Positions 9,446-19,798 are shown, counted from the first letter of the stretch. The stretch is DNA of 64,000 nucleotides from Diaphorobacter sp. HDW4A (GCF_011305995.1 NZ_CP049910.1:4092001-4156000); one strand, 5' to 3'. A program made the numbers and translations. The notes: generated from the sequence alone by a model not told the origin.

Positions 9446-9888
9446 TCACATCGCCCGGAAATTGATTGGATTTGGATGAGATTGGCGGGCGTCATTACCC
9501 GCAAGCATACGATTAGTCTTTGCGCTTGGTCTAACTTTACATACATCCCAGAATCGAGCTCTCTGAGGCACCCGAAGTTCCCCACGCCTGCTTTTCCCCT
9601 CTGAAAAGCAGGCGATCTGTACCGATGATTTGGATGATTCGGTTACGACTGGAGGCGGCTCTTGCCACTCGTTTGCAGACATTGCAAAGAGTGAAAAAAG
9701 AAAGTGATTGTCACTCGAACCAACATCCACGCCAGGGCCCTCGGCGTGGAATTTGCGTCAAAGCATCAGATGGAGAAATTGGAGACGCAAAACGCGTACC
9801 GATGCACACGCCCGCGATGAATCACGAGACCTACCCTCCCATCGCGCGGCATTGTGCAAAGTGATGTGCACGCGAGGTGCGGCACACC
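9446..9888. other. Gene-free intergenic stretch with one strong stem-loop
   Basis: 443 bp between the rlpA start and the metF end, both minus strand. Short open frames exist, but none has a good ribosome site or recognisable protein. The only clear structure is an 11-bp perfect inverted repeat, CGCCTGCTTTT (9585-9595) and AAAAGCAGGCG (9604-9614), with an 8-nt loop. There is no U-tract after either arm, so it is not a textbook terminator. The stretch presumably also contains the rlpA promoter. Confidence 0.5.
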
Positions 9889-10737
9889 TCAAACGCCGAT
9901 GCGCTTGCAGAGTTCCAGCGTCGCGGCGCTCTGGTTCATCGTGTAGAAGTGAATGCTGGGCGCACCACCCTGAATCAATTGCTCGCACAGATTCGCGATC
10001 ACATCGAGACCAAACGCGCGGATGCTGTCGATGTCATCACCGTAGCCCTGCAGGCGCAAGCGAATCCAGCGCGGAATCTCGGCGCCGCAGGCATCCGAGA
10101 AGCGCATGAGCTGCGAAGCCCCCAGAATTGGCATGATGCCCGGCACGACGGGCACATCAACGCCGAGCTTGCGCGTGTCGTCGACGAAGCGGAAATACGC
10201 ATCGGCGTTGAAGAAATACTGCGTGATCGCCGAGTTCGCACCCGCCTTCACCTTGGTGACATAGGCCTGCAGATCGGCATCGGCAGAACGTGCCTGCGGA
10301 TGCACTTCCGGATAGGCCGCTACTTCGATGTGGAAGTAGTCACCTGTCTCCTCACGGATGAAGGACACCAGATCGCTCGCGTAGTGGAACTCGCCACCCA
10401 TGCCATAGCCGCTGGGCAGATCACCGCGCAACGCGACGAGGCGACGCACGCCCATCACCTTCAAAAGGGCGAGTTGCTCGCGCACGCTGTCACGCGTGGC
10501 ACCGATGCACGAAAAATGCGACGCTGCATCCACACCTTCGGCCAGAATTTCCTTGACTGCATTGAAGGTGCCTTCCTGCGTGGAACCGCCCGCACCGTAG
10601 GTCACCGAGCAGAACTCGGGCTTGCGCTCGTATAGCTGCGCGCGCACGGTGCGCAGCTTCTGCGCGCCCTCGGGCGTCTTGGGCGGGAAAAATTCAAAAC
10701 TGACCGGCAGCTTGTTCTGATTCTGGCTCTTGGTCAC
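9889..10737 (-). CDS. metF: 5,10-methylenetetrahydrofolate reductase
   Basis: FAD enzyme that makes 5-methyl-THF for methionine synthesis. The 282-residue protein has the MetF hallmarks: N-terminal SFEFFPPKTPEG, CSVTYGAGGSTQEGT, VALRGDLP, and the FNADAYFRFVDDTRK segment. Its ATG overlaps the end of tlyA by four bases (ATGA type), so it is translationally coupled. Being third behind ahcY, it should come under the SAH riboswitch, which fits its role in regenerating methionine from the homocysteine that AhcY releases. Confidence 0.97.
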   Translation of the reverse strand: MTKSQNQNKLPVSFEFFPPKTPEGAQKLRTVRAQLYERKPEFCSVTYGAGGSTQEGTFNAVKEILAEGVDAASHFSCIGATRDSVREQLALLKVMGVRRLVALRGDLPSGYGMGGEFHYASDLVSFIREETGDYFHIEVAAYPEVHPQARSADADLQAYVTKVKAGANSAITQYFFNADAYFRFVDDTRKLGVDVPVVPGIMPILGASQLMRFSDACGAEIPRWIRLRLQGYGDDIDSIRAFGLDVIANLCEQLIQGGAPSIHFYTMNQSAATLELCKRIGV

Positions 10738-11732
10738 TTCCCTCTCCTCGCAAAAACAAAAAACTCACGGTTGCCGTCGCCACCTTCGATGGTGCTGTCC
10801 AGCCACTGATCGATCGTCAGCCCGATCGAGGCGCAACATTCTCGAATGCGCTTCTCGACCTCCACATACAGCGCCGGATCGCGCACGATGCCGCCCTTTC
10901 CGACCTGGCCCGGCTGCAGTTCGAACTGCGGCTTGACCAGCATGAGCAGCCTTGCATCTGCCGTCATCAACGACACCAGCGCGGGAAGAATCAGCGTGAG
11001 CGAGATGAATGACACGTCGCCGGTGATGATGTCAAACACCGGCGTGATATCGACCTTCTCAGTACCCTTGCGACGCTTGCGTTCGACGGGCATCGAACCA
11101 TCGACCTTCGCCTTGGCTTTGGCAGCGCGCTCGGACTTGAATTCCTCGATGTCCTGCTCCTTGGCATCGTCGCTGTCGTCGTATTCGTCGTCGACCATGC
11201 CGCCGTTGCGCATCCAGGCATAGGGCGCGGTGGGCTGGGTGTCGTTGTCTTCCACCTCCTCGACCACCTCACTGAGTGCCTCATCGCAGGCATCCCGCAG
11301 CGATTCAGGCGTCACGGAACGGGCGTTCAGGCCTTCGACGCACACGACGCGCGGATCATTGCGCAGGCGCTCATGCAATTGCGCATGGCCCACATCGATG
11401 CCGATCACCTGCGCAGCGTTCTGCTGCAGCAAGCAGTCGGTGAAGCCGCCCGTGCTCTGCCCCACATCGAGACAGCGCAGCCCCGCCACCTTCAGGCCCG
11501 TGGCAGTCAGTGCGCCTTCCAGCTTGAGGCCGCCGCGCGAGATGTACTTTGCCTCCGCCGCGTCCAGCAGCTGCACCTCGGCCATCTCGGGAATATCGTC
11601 ACCATTCTTGGCCACCTTGTTCCAAGGCAGGCCCGGGGCGAGGCGCCATTCAACACCTGCAGCGATCAACCGCTGAGCCTGCGAACGCGTGGTGGCATGG
11701 GCTTTTTCTACGAGGTAAACATCTGCGCGCAT
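10734..11732 (-). CDS. tlyA: TlyA-family rRNA 2'-O-methyltransferase with a charged insertion
   Basis: S4 RNA-binding domain (about residues 1-60) followed by an FtsJ/RrmJ-type methyltransferase fold. The SAM motif is LDVGQSTGGFTDCLL (88-102), and a conserved LVKPQFE lies near 265. TlyA proteins are usually about 240-280 residues; this one has 332. The difference is an insertion at about 150-228, acidic first (DDEYDDSDDAKEQD) and then basic (ERKRRKGTEK), between the MTase strands. The gene is sandwiched between ahcY and metF, so it produces SAH in an operon that senses SAH. The rRNA target is not established from sequence. Confidence 0.85.
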   Translation of the reverse strand: MRADVYLVEKAHATTRSQAQRLIAAGVEWRLAPGLPWNKVAKNGDDIPEMAEVQLLDAAEAKYISRGGLKLEGALTATGLKVAGLRCLDVGQSTGGFTDCLLQQNAAQVIGIDVGHAQLHERLRNDPRVVCVEGLNARSVTPESLRDACDEALSEVVEEVEDNDTQPTAPYAWMRNGGMVDDEYDDSDDAKEQDIEEFKSERAAKAKAKVDGSMPVERKRRKGTEKVDITPVFDIITGDVSFISLTLILPALVSLMTADARLLMLVKPQFELQPGQVGKGGIVRDPALYVEVEKRIRECCASIGLTIDQWLDSTIEGGDGNREFFVFARRGK

Positions 11733-11767
11733 GGCGCCTCCGAACTGAAAACTATCACTGTGTCTAG

Positions 11768-11795
11768 CTCCCTCGCCCCCCTTGGGGGGAGGGAG
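11768..11795. repeat. GC-rich stem-loop in the ahcY-tlyA gap
   Basis: CTCCCT and CCCCCC pair with GGGGGG and AGGGAG across a two-base loop, making a very stable hairpin 16 bp past the ahcY stop. On the minus strand the T-tract precedes rather than follows it. It is therefore more likely a partial terminator or mRNA-stabilising structure than a full terminator. Confidence 0.5.
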
Positions 11796-11810
11796 AAAAA
11801 CCGCCGTCGA

Positions 11811-13229
11811 TTAATAGCGGTATGTGTCTGGCTTGTAGGGGCCAGTCTTCGCCACGCCGATGTAAGCGGCTTGGTCGTCCGTCAGTTCGGTCAGCATTGC
11901 GCCCACCTTCTTCAGGTGCAGACGCGCCACCTTTTCGTCCAGAATCTTCGGCAGCACGTATACCTTGCCGACTTCATACGCGTCAGGCTTGGTGAACAGC
12001 TCGATCTGGGCGATGGTCTGGTTCGCGAACGACGACGACATCACGAAGCTGGGGTGACCCGTGGCGCAACCCAGGTTCACCAGACGGCCCTTGGCCAACA
12101 GGGTGATCTTCTTGCCGTCAGGGAAAGTGATCTGGTCGACTTGCGGCTTCACCTCTTCCCATTCGTACTTCTCGATCGAAGCCACATCGATTTCGTTGTC
12201 GAAGTGACCGATGTTGCAGACGATGGCCTGATCCTTCATCGCAGCCATGTGTTCGTGGCGGATGATGTCCTTGTTGCCGGTGGTGGTCACGAAGATGTCG
12301 GCCTTGTCGGCTGCGTACTCCATAGTCACAACCTTGTAGCCTTCCATGGCGGCTTGCAGGGCGTTGATCGGATCGATTTCAGTGACCCAGACTTGTGCAG
12401 ACAGAGCGCGCAGAGCCTGCGCCGAACCCTTGCCCACGTCGCCGTAGCCAGCCACGCAAGCGACCTTGCCAGCGATCATCACGTCGGTAGCGCGCTTGAT
12501 GCCGTCCACCAGCGATTCGCGGCAGCCGTAGAGGTTGTCGAACTTGGACTTGGTCACCGAGTCGTTCACGTTGATCGCGCGGAACAGCAGCGTGCCCTTG
12601 GCGGACATTTCGTTCAGACGGTGCACGCCGGTCGTGGTTTCTTCGGTCACGCCCATGATCTGAGCGCCCTTGCGGCTGTACCAGGTGCCGTCAATGGCCA
12701 GCTTGGCCTTGATGGCAGCGAACACGATGCGCTCTTCTTCGCTCGTTGGGTTGGCCAGAACGGACAGGTCCTTCTCGGCCTTCTTGCCCAGATGCATCAG
12801 CATGGTGGCATCGCCGCCGTCGTCCAGAATCATGTTCGGGCCTTCGCCTTCAGTGCCCTTGGCGCCGAATTCGAAGATGCTGTGGGTGTAATCCCAGTAG
12901 TCTTCCAGCGACTCGCCCTTGATGGCGTACACAGGCGTGCCGGTGGCAGCGATGGCGGCAGCGGCATGGTCCTGTGTGGAGAAGATGTTGCACGAAGCCC
13001 AGCGCACATCAGCGCCCAGAGCCTTCAGGGTTTCGATCAGCACGGCCGTTTGAATGGTCATGTGCAGCGAACCGGTGATGCGTGCGCCCTTCAGGGGCTG
13101 CGCCTTCGCGAATTCTTCGCGAATGGCCATCAGGCCGGGCATTTCGGTTTCGGCAATGCGAATTTCCTTGCGGCCCCAGTCAGCCAGCGAAATGTCCGCA
13201 ATGGCGCGGTCTTGTGTCTTGGTGTCCAT
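11811..13229 (-). CDS. ahcY: S-adenosylhomocysteine hydrolase
   Basis: NAD-dependent cytosolic enzyme that splits SAH into adenosine and homocysteine, relieving product inhibition of methyltransferases. The 472-residue protein shows the AdoHcyase signatures: [16 protein letters not shown], the NAD-binding [17 protein letters not shown], and the C-terminal [12 protein letters not shown] with its conserved Lys and Tyr. The ATG at 13227-13229 (MDTKTQDRA) has a GGAGAAAG ribosome site. The frame remains open upstream through the riboswitch, so the longer frame is not the protein. First gene of ahcY-tlyA-metF. Confidence 0.97.
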   Translation of the reverse strand: MDTKTQDRAIADISLADWGRKEIRIAETEMPGLMAIREEFAKAQPLKGARITGSLHMTIQTAVLIETLKALGADVRWASCNIFSTQDHAAAAIAATGTPVYAIKGESLEDYWDYTHSIFEFGAKGTEGEGPNMILDDGGDATMLMHLGKKAEKDLSVLANPTSEEERIVFAAIKAKLAIDGTWYSRKGAQIMGVTEETTTGVHRLNEMSAKGTLLFRAINVNDSVTKSKFDNLYGCRESLVDGIKRATDVMIAGKVACVAGYGDVGKGSAQALRALSAQVWVTEIDPINALQAAMEGYKVVTMEYAADKADIFVTTTGNKDIIRHEHMAAMKDQAIVCNIGHFDNEIDVASIEKYEWEEVKPQVDQITFPDGKKITLLAKGRLVNLGCATGHPSFVMSSSFANQTIAQIELFTKPDAYEVGKVYVLPKILDEKVARLHLKKVGAMLTELTDDQAAYIGVAKTGPYKPDTYRY

Positions 13230-13317
13230 GGTTTGCTTTCTCCACTCGAGAATTTCAAAAACCACGTTCTGGGGGAGCAAAAGGGGGATTGCATCGCACC
13301 GCACAGAAAGCGTGGGC

Positions 13318-13380
13318 GAGCGTCGTTGCCAAAGTGTTGATCCGAGCCTCACGCCTGACTGGCGCTGCAACGCTCCTCGG
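13318..13380 (-). promoter_or_regulatory. S-adenosylhomocysteine (SAH) riboswitch in the ahcY leader
   Basis: On the minus strand the leader begins CCGAGGAGCG, has a GCGCC/GGCGU mini-hairpin, a closing CUCGG and, downstream, GCAACGACGCUC. The pairings are visible: CCGAG (13376-13380) with CUCGG forms the base stem. The GAGCG and UUGC segments pair with CGCUC and GCAA to form the additional helix and pseudoknot of the SAH class. Placement about 90 nt upstream of ahcY is the canonical genomic context. SAH binding is expected to raise expression; the on-switch mechanism is known for the class, not shown here. Confidence 0.9.
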
Positions 13381-13389
13381 AAAACGCGA

Positions 13390-13395
13390 ATTATA
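13390..13395 (-). promoter_or_regulatory. -10 element of the ahcY operon promoter
   Basis: A perfect TATAAT on the minus strand lies 10 bp before the first base of the SAH riboswitch, so transcription would begin almost exactly at the aptamer. No good -35 hexamer is visible at 16-18 bp. The promoter abuts the end of kdpE. Confidence 0.6.
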
Positions 13396-13410
13396 CGGGA
13401 AGGCAGTGCA

Positions 13411-14124
13411 TCAGTGGCTCAACCCCACGAGCCGGTAACCCACCTGAAGCTCGGTGATCAGATGCCGGGGCTGGGCCGGATCGTGCTCGATCTTCTGGCG
13501 CAGATTGGCCATGTGCACGCGCAGGTAATGCGCGCGGTCGAGGTACTCCGGTCCCCAGACCTGCAGCAGCAACTGGCGGTGCGTGAGCACCTTGCCCTGC
13601 CCGCCGATCAACGCAGTGAGCAGGCGGAACTCGATGGGCGTGAGATGCACCTCCTCGCCCCCGCTCATCACCTCATGCGTCGCGAGATCGACCTGCACAT
13701 CGCCGAACTGCACGCGGCTCGTGGGCGCGCCGCCCTTGCCCGCCGCCACCTGTTGCGCACGGCGCAGCAGCACACGCAGCCGTGCCATCAGCTCGGGCAC
13801 GCCGAAGGGCTTGGTCAGGTAGTCGTCCGCGCCCGCGTCGAGCGCGGCCACCTTGTCCTCTTCGCGCTCGCGTGCCGACAGCACCAGCACCGGCACGGCA
13901 GACCATGAGCGCAGCTCGGTGATCACGCTCTTGCCATCGGCATCGGGCAAACCCAGATCGAGCACCACCGCATCGGGCTGGCGACTGGCCGCCTCGATCA
14001 GTCCGCGCTTGGCGGTATCGGCCTCGAACACCTGCCAGCCCTCGTCTTCGAGCGCCAGCCGCACAAAGCGGCGAATGCCCGAGTCGTCTTCGACGAGCAG
14101 GATGCGGGGCGTGGCTTGGTTCAT
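13411..14124 (-). CDS. kdpE: KDP operon response regulator
   Basis: OmpR/PhoB-type response regulator of 237 residues. The receiver domain starts [14 protein letters not shown] (acidic pair) and has the phospho-acceptor Asp in [13 protein letters not shown] and the conserved Lys in YLTKPFG. The C-terminal winged helix contains [13 protein letters not shown] and [13 protein letters not shown]. The ATG at 14122-14124 (MNQATPRIL) is chosen over a longer frame because it gives the normal family length. It lies downstream of kdpD and is predicted to be phosphorylated by it and to activate the kdp promoter. Confidence 0.95.
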   Translation of the reverse strand: MNQATPRILLVEDDSGIRRFVRLALEDEGWQVFEADTAKRGLIEAASRQPDAVVLDLGLPDADGKSVITELRSWSAVPVLVLSAREREEDKVAALDAGADDYLTKPFGVPELMARLRVLLRRAQQVAAGKGGAPTSRVQFGDVQVDLATHEVMSGGEEVHLTPIEFRLLTALIGGQGKVLTHRQLLLQVWGPEYLDRAHYLRVHMANLRQKIEHDPAQPRHLITELQVGYRLVGLSH

Positions 14125-14173
14125 GGCGGGCAATGCGGAACTGAAAAATGAAAACGGAAAGGCGTTGACAGAA

Positions 14174-16918
14174 TTATGGTGCCAGCGAAGGTGCGAGCGG
14201 CACATCGTCCATCGCGGGCGGCACCTCCAGCGGAATGCGGATGGTGAACACCGTTCCCGGCCCGGGCACAGCGGGCTCCACATCGATGTCGCCGCCATGC
14301 GCCTGTACGATGCGCTGCGCGAGCGTGAGTCCAAGGCCGATGCCCGAGACCGTCGACTCCGCCGCGCCGCGCGTGAACGGCTCGAACACCTCCTGCGGAT
14401 TCATGTGCGCAGGCAGCCCCGGCCCGCCGTCCTCAACGCTGAGCAGCAGTTGCGACGCACCGGTACGTGCCCACACGCGGATCGGTGTTCCGGCAGGTGT
14501 GTACTTGATCGCGTTATCGACCAGATTTACCAGCACGCGCTCCATCAGCACCGCATCAAGCCGCACCATCGGCATGCCGGGCTCGAGCTCTGTCTTGACC
14601 GGATGCTCCACCAGACGATCACGCAACTGGTGCAGCGCGCTGCCAATCACATCCTCCACCGGCCACCATTCGCGCCTGAGATGCACGCCGCCCTGCTGCA
14701 GCCGCGCCATTGCGAGCAGGTTGTCAACGAGCTGCTGCATCGACACCGCCTGCCGCTGGATCTGCCGCACCATGTCGAACGTGACGCCGGAACTCGCATG
14801 GCGCTGCGCCACCTCCGCCGCGCCAAGGATTGAGGTGAGCGGCGTGCGCAGATCGTGCGACACGGCGGACAGCAGCGTATTGCGCATGCGCTCGCCCTCC
14901 ATCGCAATCTGCGTCTGTTGCGCGATCTCGACGAAATGCACCCGCTCCAGCGCCAGCGCGATCTGGCTCGCGCAGGCCTGCAACAGGCGCTGCTCTTCGG
15001 GCACCTCGAGCCGCTCGGGTGAACGCAGCTCAAGCACCAGCACGCCGCGCCCGCGCACCGGCGCAAGCAACGGCACATAGAGCGCGTTAGCCGCCGCGAG
15101 CGTGTCCGTGCCGCGCCCGGCCATCTGCCCATGCTCCATCGCCCAGCGCGCAAGGCTTGCGTCCATGCTGCTCGCGCTGCCGGGCACGGCGTTGAGCTTT
15201 TCATCAAGATCGGGGAGCAGCAATCCGGCCTTGGCGTCGAACACGCCCGACACGGTTCTGAGCGCAATCTCCGAGATCTGATCCTGCGTGAGCGCCCCGG
15301 ACAGATCACGCGCCAGACGCGCCAGCGCACCGGCGCGGCGTTCGCGCTCAGCCGCCACCTGCGCCTCGTGCCGCAGCCGCGCCATAAGCTGCCCACACAC
15401 CAGGGCCACGCCCAGCATCAGCGCGAAGGTGAACAGGTACTGCGTGTCCGCGATGTTGAACGAGCCGCGCGGCTGCACAAAGAAGAAATCAAAACAAAGC
15501 ACCGCCAACAGCGCCGCCCATGCCCCCGGCCCACGCCCCCAGCGCAGCGCCGACAGCACGACGATGAGCAGGAACAACATCACCACATTCGCGGGATCGA
15601 AAATCTGCAACAGCAACTCGGCCACCAACGTGCCCGCAAAACAGGCAGCGGTGGCCCCCATGTATCCGGTCCAGCGCACTGGCGTGCGGCGCGTGCCGGG
15701 CGCGGTCGCAGTCGCGGCCGCAGTCACCAATGGCTCGGCCTGAACCCGCGTGGAAAGCACCAGCACATCGAGCCCTGAGTCAAGCCGCGCGATGCGGTCC
15801 GGCATGCTGCGCGCAAACCAGCGCACGGGCGACCACGCGGCGAGCGGCACCTGCGCCAGCACCAGATGGCTGGCGTTGCGCTCGCGCGCAAAATTCACCA
15901 GCGCCTCGGCTACATCGGCACCGGGAATGGTAGCCGTCTCGGCACCCAATCTGGCAGCCAGCGCCAGCGTCTTGAGCACGGCGGCCTGTGCGCTTCGCGG
16001 GCGGTGTTGGCGCTGCGGCGCGTCTACGTAAACAACCACCCAGTCTGCTTCGAGCCGCCGCGCCAACCTCGCTACCTGCCGCACCAGCGCGTCGTCCCCG
16101 GCACGTCCGCCCACTCCCACCAGGAGCCGCTCTCGCGTGGGCCAGACATTGCCGATGGAACGCTCGCGCCGGTAATCACGCATGTCGTCATCCACGCGAT
16201 CGGCCGTGCGGCGCAGCGCCAGCTCGCGCAATGCGAGCAGGTTGCCGCGCCGGAAAAAATGCTGTGATGCGCGCTCGGCCTGCTCGAGCTGGTAGACCTT
16301 GCCCTCCTTGAGCCGCCGAAGCAGCTCGTCGGGCGAGATGTCCACCATCACCACTTCATCGGCATCATCAAAAATCTGATCGGGCACGGTCTCCCGCACC
16401 TTGATGCCGACAATGCCGCTCACCACATCGTTCAGGCTCTCCAGATGCTGGACATTGAGCGTGGTCCACACGTCGATGCCCGCATCGAGCAGCTCGTCCA
16501 CATCCATCCAGCGCTTGGGATGGCGCGAACCCGGCGCATTGCTATGCGCAAGTTCGTCAAGCAGCAGCACCTCGGGGTGCCACGCCAGCGCCGCATCGAT
16601 GTCGAACTCCTTGAGCTGCTTACCCTGATACTGAACATCGGCCAGCGGCAGCTGCTCCAGGTTGTGCAGCTGCTGAGCGGTTTCCGAGCGGCCATGCGTT
16701 TCCACCAGCCCCACGAGCACCGAGCGCCCCGCCTGCTTCTCGCGCTGCGCGGCCGAGAGCATGGCGTAGGTCTTGCCCACGCCTGCGTTCGATCCAAAGT
16801 AGATCCGCAGCTTGCCGCGATGCGCGCTCGCCTGCTCCTGCTGCAGTCGCGCTACCAGCGCATCGGGGTCGGGACGCGAATCGTCGGGATCATGATGAGC
16901 GCTGGATGGGTTGGGCAT
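14174..16918 (-). CDS. kdpD: Sensor histidine kinase of the Kdp potassium system
   Basis: Inner-membrane kinase/phosphatase of 914 residues that responds to low potassium or osmotic upshift. Domains in order: N-terminal KdpD domain with Walker-type GSNAGVGKT (about 43-51) and LLDELAHSNAPGSRH; a universal-stress-like domain (about 255-370); four closely spaced membrane helices (about 405-500); a GAF-like region; HisKA with the phospho-acceptor His in AVSHDLRTPLTS; and HATPase_c with NLVDNAIKYTP and the G boxes. It follows kdpB after 27 bp and precedes kdpE by 49 bp. Confidence 0.96.
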   Translation of the reverse strand: MPNPSSAHHDPDDSRPDPDALVARLQQEQASAHRGKLRIYFGSNAGVGKTYAMLSAAQREKQAGRSVLVGLVETHGRSETAQQLHNLEQLPLADVQYQGKQLKEFDIDAALAWHPEVLLLDELAHSNAPGSRHPKRWMDVDELLDAGIDVWTTLNVQHLESLNDVVSGIVGIKVRETVPDQIFDDADEVVMVDISPDELLRRLKEGKVYQLEQAERASQHFFRRGNLLALRELALRRTADRVDDDMRDYRRERSIGNVWPTRERLLVGVGGRAGDDALVRQVARLARRLEADWVVVYVDAPQRQHRPRSAQAAVLKTLALAARLGAETATIPGADVAEALVNFARERNASHLVLAQVPLAAWSPVRWFARSMPDRIARLDSGLDVLVLSTRVQAEPLVTAAATATAPGTRRTPVRWTGYMGATAACFAGTLVAELLLQIFDPANVVMLFLLIVVLSALRWGRGPGAWAALLAVLCFDFFFVQPRGSFNIADTQYLFTFALMLGVALVCGQLMARLRHEAQVAAERERRAGALARLARDLSGALTQDQISEIALRTVSGVFDAKAGLLLPDLDEKLNAVPGSASSMDASLARWAMEHGQMAGRGTDTLAAANALYVPLLAPVRGRGVLVLELRSPERLEVPEEQRLLQACASQIALALERVHFVEIAQQTQIAMEGERMRNTLLSAVSHDLRTPLTSILGAAEVAQRHASSGVTFDMVRQIQRQAVSMQQLVDNLLAMARLQQGGVHLRREWWPVEDVIGSALHQLRDRLVEHPVKTELEPGMPMVRLDAVLMERVLVNLVDNAIKYTPAGTPIRVWARTGASQLLLSVEDGGPGLPAHMNPQEVFEPFTRGAAESTVSGIGLGLTLAQRIVQAHGGDIDVEPAVPGPGTVFTIRIPLEVPPAMDDVPLAPSLAP

Positions 16919-16945
16919 ATCCTGAGAAGCGTAGCACCGACCGGA

Positions 16946-19036
16946 TCAAACCAGACCGATGGCGGCGACAAACATATCAATCAGCTTGATGCCCACAAAC
17001 GGCACGATCAATCCACCCACACCGTAAATCAGCAGGTTGCGGCGCAGCAGCGCGGCGGCTCCCACGGCGCGGTAAGGCACACCGCGCAGGGCCAGCGGAA
17101 TCAGCGCAATGATGATCAGCGCGTTGAAAACCACCGCGCTCAAAATCGCCGATTCCGGACTGTGCAGGCCCATCACGTTGAGCGATGCAAGCTGCGGATA
17201 AGTGCTCACGAACGCGGCCGGAATGATCGCGAAATACTTGGCCACATCGTTCGCCACGCTGAACGTGGTGAGCGCGCCGCGCGTCATCAGCATCTGCTTG
17301 CCGGTCTCCACCACCTCGATGAGCTTGGTCGGATTGCTGTCCAGATCGACCATGTTGCCCGCCTCCTTGGCCGCCTGCGTGCCACTGTTCATCGCAACGG
17401 CCACATCGGCCTGCGCCAGCGCGGGTGCGTCGTTGGTGCCGTCGCCCGTCATCGCCACCAGTCGGCCTGCGGCCTGCTGGGTGCGGATGAGTTGCAGTTT
17501 GTCCTCAGGACGCGCCTCGGCGAGGTAATCGTCCACGCCCGCCTCGGCCGCAATCGCGGCGGCGGTGAGCGGGTTGTCGCCGGTGATCATCACCGTTTTG
17601 ATGCCCATGCGGCGCAGCTCGGCAAAGCGCTCGCGGATGCCGTGCTTGACGATGTCCTTCAGCTCGATCACGCCAAGCACGCGTGCGTTGTCGGCCACCA
17701 CCAACGGCGTGCTGCCACGGCGCGAGACCTCATCGACGATCTTCTGCACACCGGCCGGGAACTGGCCGCCGAGCGCCTCGACATGCTTGCGCACCGCATC
17801 GGCCGCACCCTTGCGCAGCGCACGCGGGCCGGTGCCGTCGCGCATGTCCACACCGCTCATGCGCGTCTGCGCAGTGAAGGGCACAAAGGTCGCATTCAAG
17901 GAACTCAACTCACGTTCGCGCAAGCCATGCTTTTCCTTGGCCAACACCACCACGCTGCGGCCTTCCGGCGTTTCGTCGGCCAGCGACGCCATCTGCGCGG
18001 CATCGGCCAGTTGCGCCGGCGAGATGCCGGGCGCGGGCAGAAACTCGCTCGCCTGGCGATTGCCGAGCGTGATGGTGCCGGTCTTGTCGAGCAGCAGCAC
18101 ATCCACGTCGCCCGCAGCCTCCACGGCGCGGCCCGATGTGGCGATCACATTCGCCTGCATCATGCGGCTCATGCCGGCGACGCCGATGGCCGAGAGCAGG
18201 CCGCCGATGGTCGTCGGAATCAGGCACACGAGCAGTGCGATCAGCACCGTCAGCCCCACAACGGATCCAGAGCCGCTCTGCGCCACTGCAAATGCAGAGA
18301 ACGGGTTCAGCGTGACGATCACCATCATGAACACCAGCGTCAGGCCAACCAGCAGAATCGACAGCGCGAGCTCGTTGGGCGTCTTCTGGCGCTTGGCCGA
18401 TTCGACCATCGAGATCATGCGATCCAGAAACGATTCGCCTGGGTTCACCGTGATCTGCACCACCAGCCAATCCGACAGAACCCGCGTGCCGCCGGTCACC
18501 GACGAGAAGTCACCACCGGCCTCGCGAATCACCGGTGCGGATTCGCCGGTGATCGCGCTTTCATCAACCGACGCGACGCCCTGGAGCACCGTGCCGTCAA
18601 GCGCCACCGTATCACCCGCCTCGATCAGAATCACCGCGCCGGAGCGCAGCTCGTTGGCGGGCACGGGCGTCCACTGCGCGCCGAACTGCGGCTTGGTCAG
18701 CAGCTTGGCAACCGTGTTTTTCTTCATGCCGCGCAGGCTTGCGGCCTGTGCACGGCTGCGGCCCTCGGCCAGCGCCTCGGCAAAGTTGGCGAACAGCACG
18801 GTGAACCACAGCCACAGCGAGATCAGCAGAATGAAGCCTGCGGGTGCCTCGCCCTGCCCGCGCAGCGCCTGAATCCAAAGCAGCGTGGTCAGAATCGCGC
18901 CCAAATAGACGACAAACATGACCGGATTGCGCCATTGCGCACGCGGCGTGAGTTTGCACACCGACTCCCACAGTGCATCGCGTGCCAGACCCGCTTCGAA
19001 CAGCGGCAACGTAGATTTTCTCGACATGATGCTCAT
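16946..19036 (-). CDS. kdpB: Potassium-transporting ATPase, ATP-binding subunit B
   Basis: P-type ATPase subunit (696 residues) that powers the KdpFABC potassium pump. Visible motifs are TGES at 163-166 (its Ser is the inhibitory phosphorylation site in the E. coli protein), the phosphorylated Asp317 in DKTGTIT, and the hinge [11 protein letters not shown]; several membrane helices are present. The ATG at 19034-19036 overlaps the kdpC stop by four bases; a second in-frame ATG lies three codons later. Its position after kdpC instead of before it is unusual. Confidence 0.97.
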   Translation of the reverse strand: MSIMSRKSTLPLFEAGLARDALWESVCKLTPRAQWRNPVMFVVYLGAILTTLLWIQALRGQGEAPAGFILLISLWLWFTVLFANFAEALAEGRSRAQAASLRGMKKNTVAKLLTKPQFGAQWTPVPANELRSGAVILIEAGDTVALDGTVLQGVASVDESAITGESAPVIREAGGDFSSVTGGTRVLSDWLVVQITVNPGESFLDRMISMVESAKRQKTPNELALSILLVGLTLVFMMVIVTLNPFSAFAVAQSGSGSVVGLTVLIALLVCLIPTTIGGLLSAIGVAGMSRMMQANVIATSGRAVEAAGDVDVLLLDKTGTITLGNRQASEFLPAPGISPAQLADAAQMASLADETPEGRSVVVLAKEKHGLRERELSSLNATFVPFTAQTRMSGVDMRDGTGPRALRKGAADAVRKHVEALGGQFPAGVQKIVDEVSRRGSTPLVVADNARVLGVIELKDIVKHGIRERFAELRRMGIKTVMITGDNPLTAAAIAAEAGVDDYLAEARPEDKLQLIRTQQAAGRLVAMTGDGTNDAPALAQADVAVAMNSGTQAAKEAGNMVDLDSNPTKLIEVVETGKQMLMTRGALTTFSVANDVAKYFAIIPAAFVSTYPQLASLNVMGLHSPESAILSAVVFNALIIIALIPLALRGVPYRAVGAAALLRRNLLIYGVGGLIVPFVGIKLIDMFVAAIGLV

Positions 19037-19716
19037 TCCTTCTTCTTGTTGTCACTGCCATCGAGCGCGAGGTTGAGTTCAAGCACGTTCACGCGTGGCT
19101 CGCCCAGCAGCCACAGATCACGCGGCGTGATGTGGCGGTCCACCAATCCGGAGACCTGCGCTTCCGTCAAACCACGCGCCTTGGCGACGCGCTCGGTCTG
19201 CAGCCGCGCATTCGCGACCGAGATGTGCGGATCCAAGCCAGATGCAGATGCGGTGACGGCGTCGACCGGCACCCGGTCCTGCGCGCCCAGACCATTGAGC
19301 GTGCGATAAGCCTGTACGCGCTCGGCCACGGCCGTATTCAGCGTCTGGCTGGTCACGCCCTGATTGCTCGCGGCGGCCAATGCGGCGTTGTAGGGCACGG
19401 CGATGCTTGCAGCCGGGTCTTTTGGATCCGGCGCAGTCGTCACACTCGGGCGGCCTTGGAAGTAACCCGCACCAGTGAAGTTCTGGCCGATCAGCGATGA
19501 ACCGATCACCTGGCCGTTCTTCGTTATCAGGCTGCCCTGCGCCTGATGTGGAAACACAAATTTCGCCACCACCGTGGTCCCGAGCGGATAAGCCAGCCCG
19601 GTGACCAGGCACAACGCTACCGCCGCGCGGGCGCATTGCCCCATGGTCTGGCCCCAGCCCGCCTGCTCGTTTGCGGCAATACTCGGGACAATTTTCGTTT
19701 GAACCATCGTGTTCAT
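19033..19716 (-). CDS. kdpC: Potassium-transporting ATPase, subunit C
   Basis: Single-span periplasmic-facing KdpC subunit (227 residues) that links KdpA with KdpB and raises ATP affinity. One helix (about 28-50) is followed by the KdpC signatures [35 protein letters not shown] and the C-terminal [15 protein letters not shown]. It lies between kdpA (82 bp gap) and kdpB (4-base overlap), whereas the usual order puts it after kdpB. Confidence 0.96.
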   Translation of the reverse strand: MNTMVQTKIVPSIAANEQAGWGQTMGQCARAAVALCLVTGLAYPLGTTVVAKFVFPHQAQGSLITKNGQVIGSSLIGQNFTGAGYFQGRPSVTTAPDPKDPAASIAVPYNAALAAASNQGVTSQTLNTAVAERVQAYRTLNGLGAQDRVPVDAVTASASGLDPHISVANARLQTERVAKARGLTEAQVSGLVDRHITPRDLWLLGEPRVNVLELNLALDGSDNKKKE

Positions 19717-19798
19717 GACACTCTCCTGCGGAGGGCCGTAGCCGCTCCGCTCAACAATCCTTGGCTTTGAAATTCCTGCTGTTTGTGAATCGTTAGCT

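Noticed and set aside
9446..9730. 94-codon minus-strand frame upstream of rlpA
   Set aside because: No Shine-Dalgarno, no recognisable protein and a biased composition; treated as intergenic.
11768..11795. Reading the ahcY-tlyA hairpin as a full terminator
   Set aside because: The T-tract lies on the wrong side for minus-strand transcription, and tlyA-metF overlap suggests that the operon continues.
11373..13340. 655-codon plus-strand frame over tlyA and ahcY
   Set aside because: Shadow of the minus-strand operon; composition typical of reverse-frame translations.
16445..19309. 954-codon plus-strand frame across kdpD/kdpB
   Set aside because: Antisense shadow of GC-rich coding DNA; rich in His/Arg/Gln and without domains, while the minus strand encodes unmistakable Kdp proteins.
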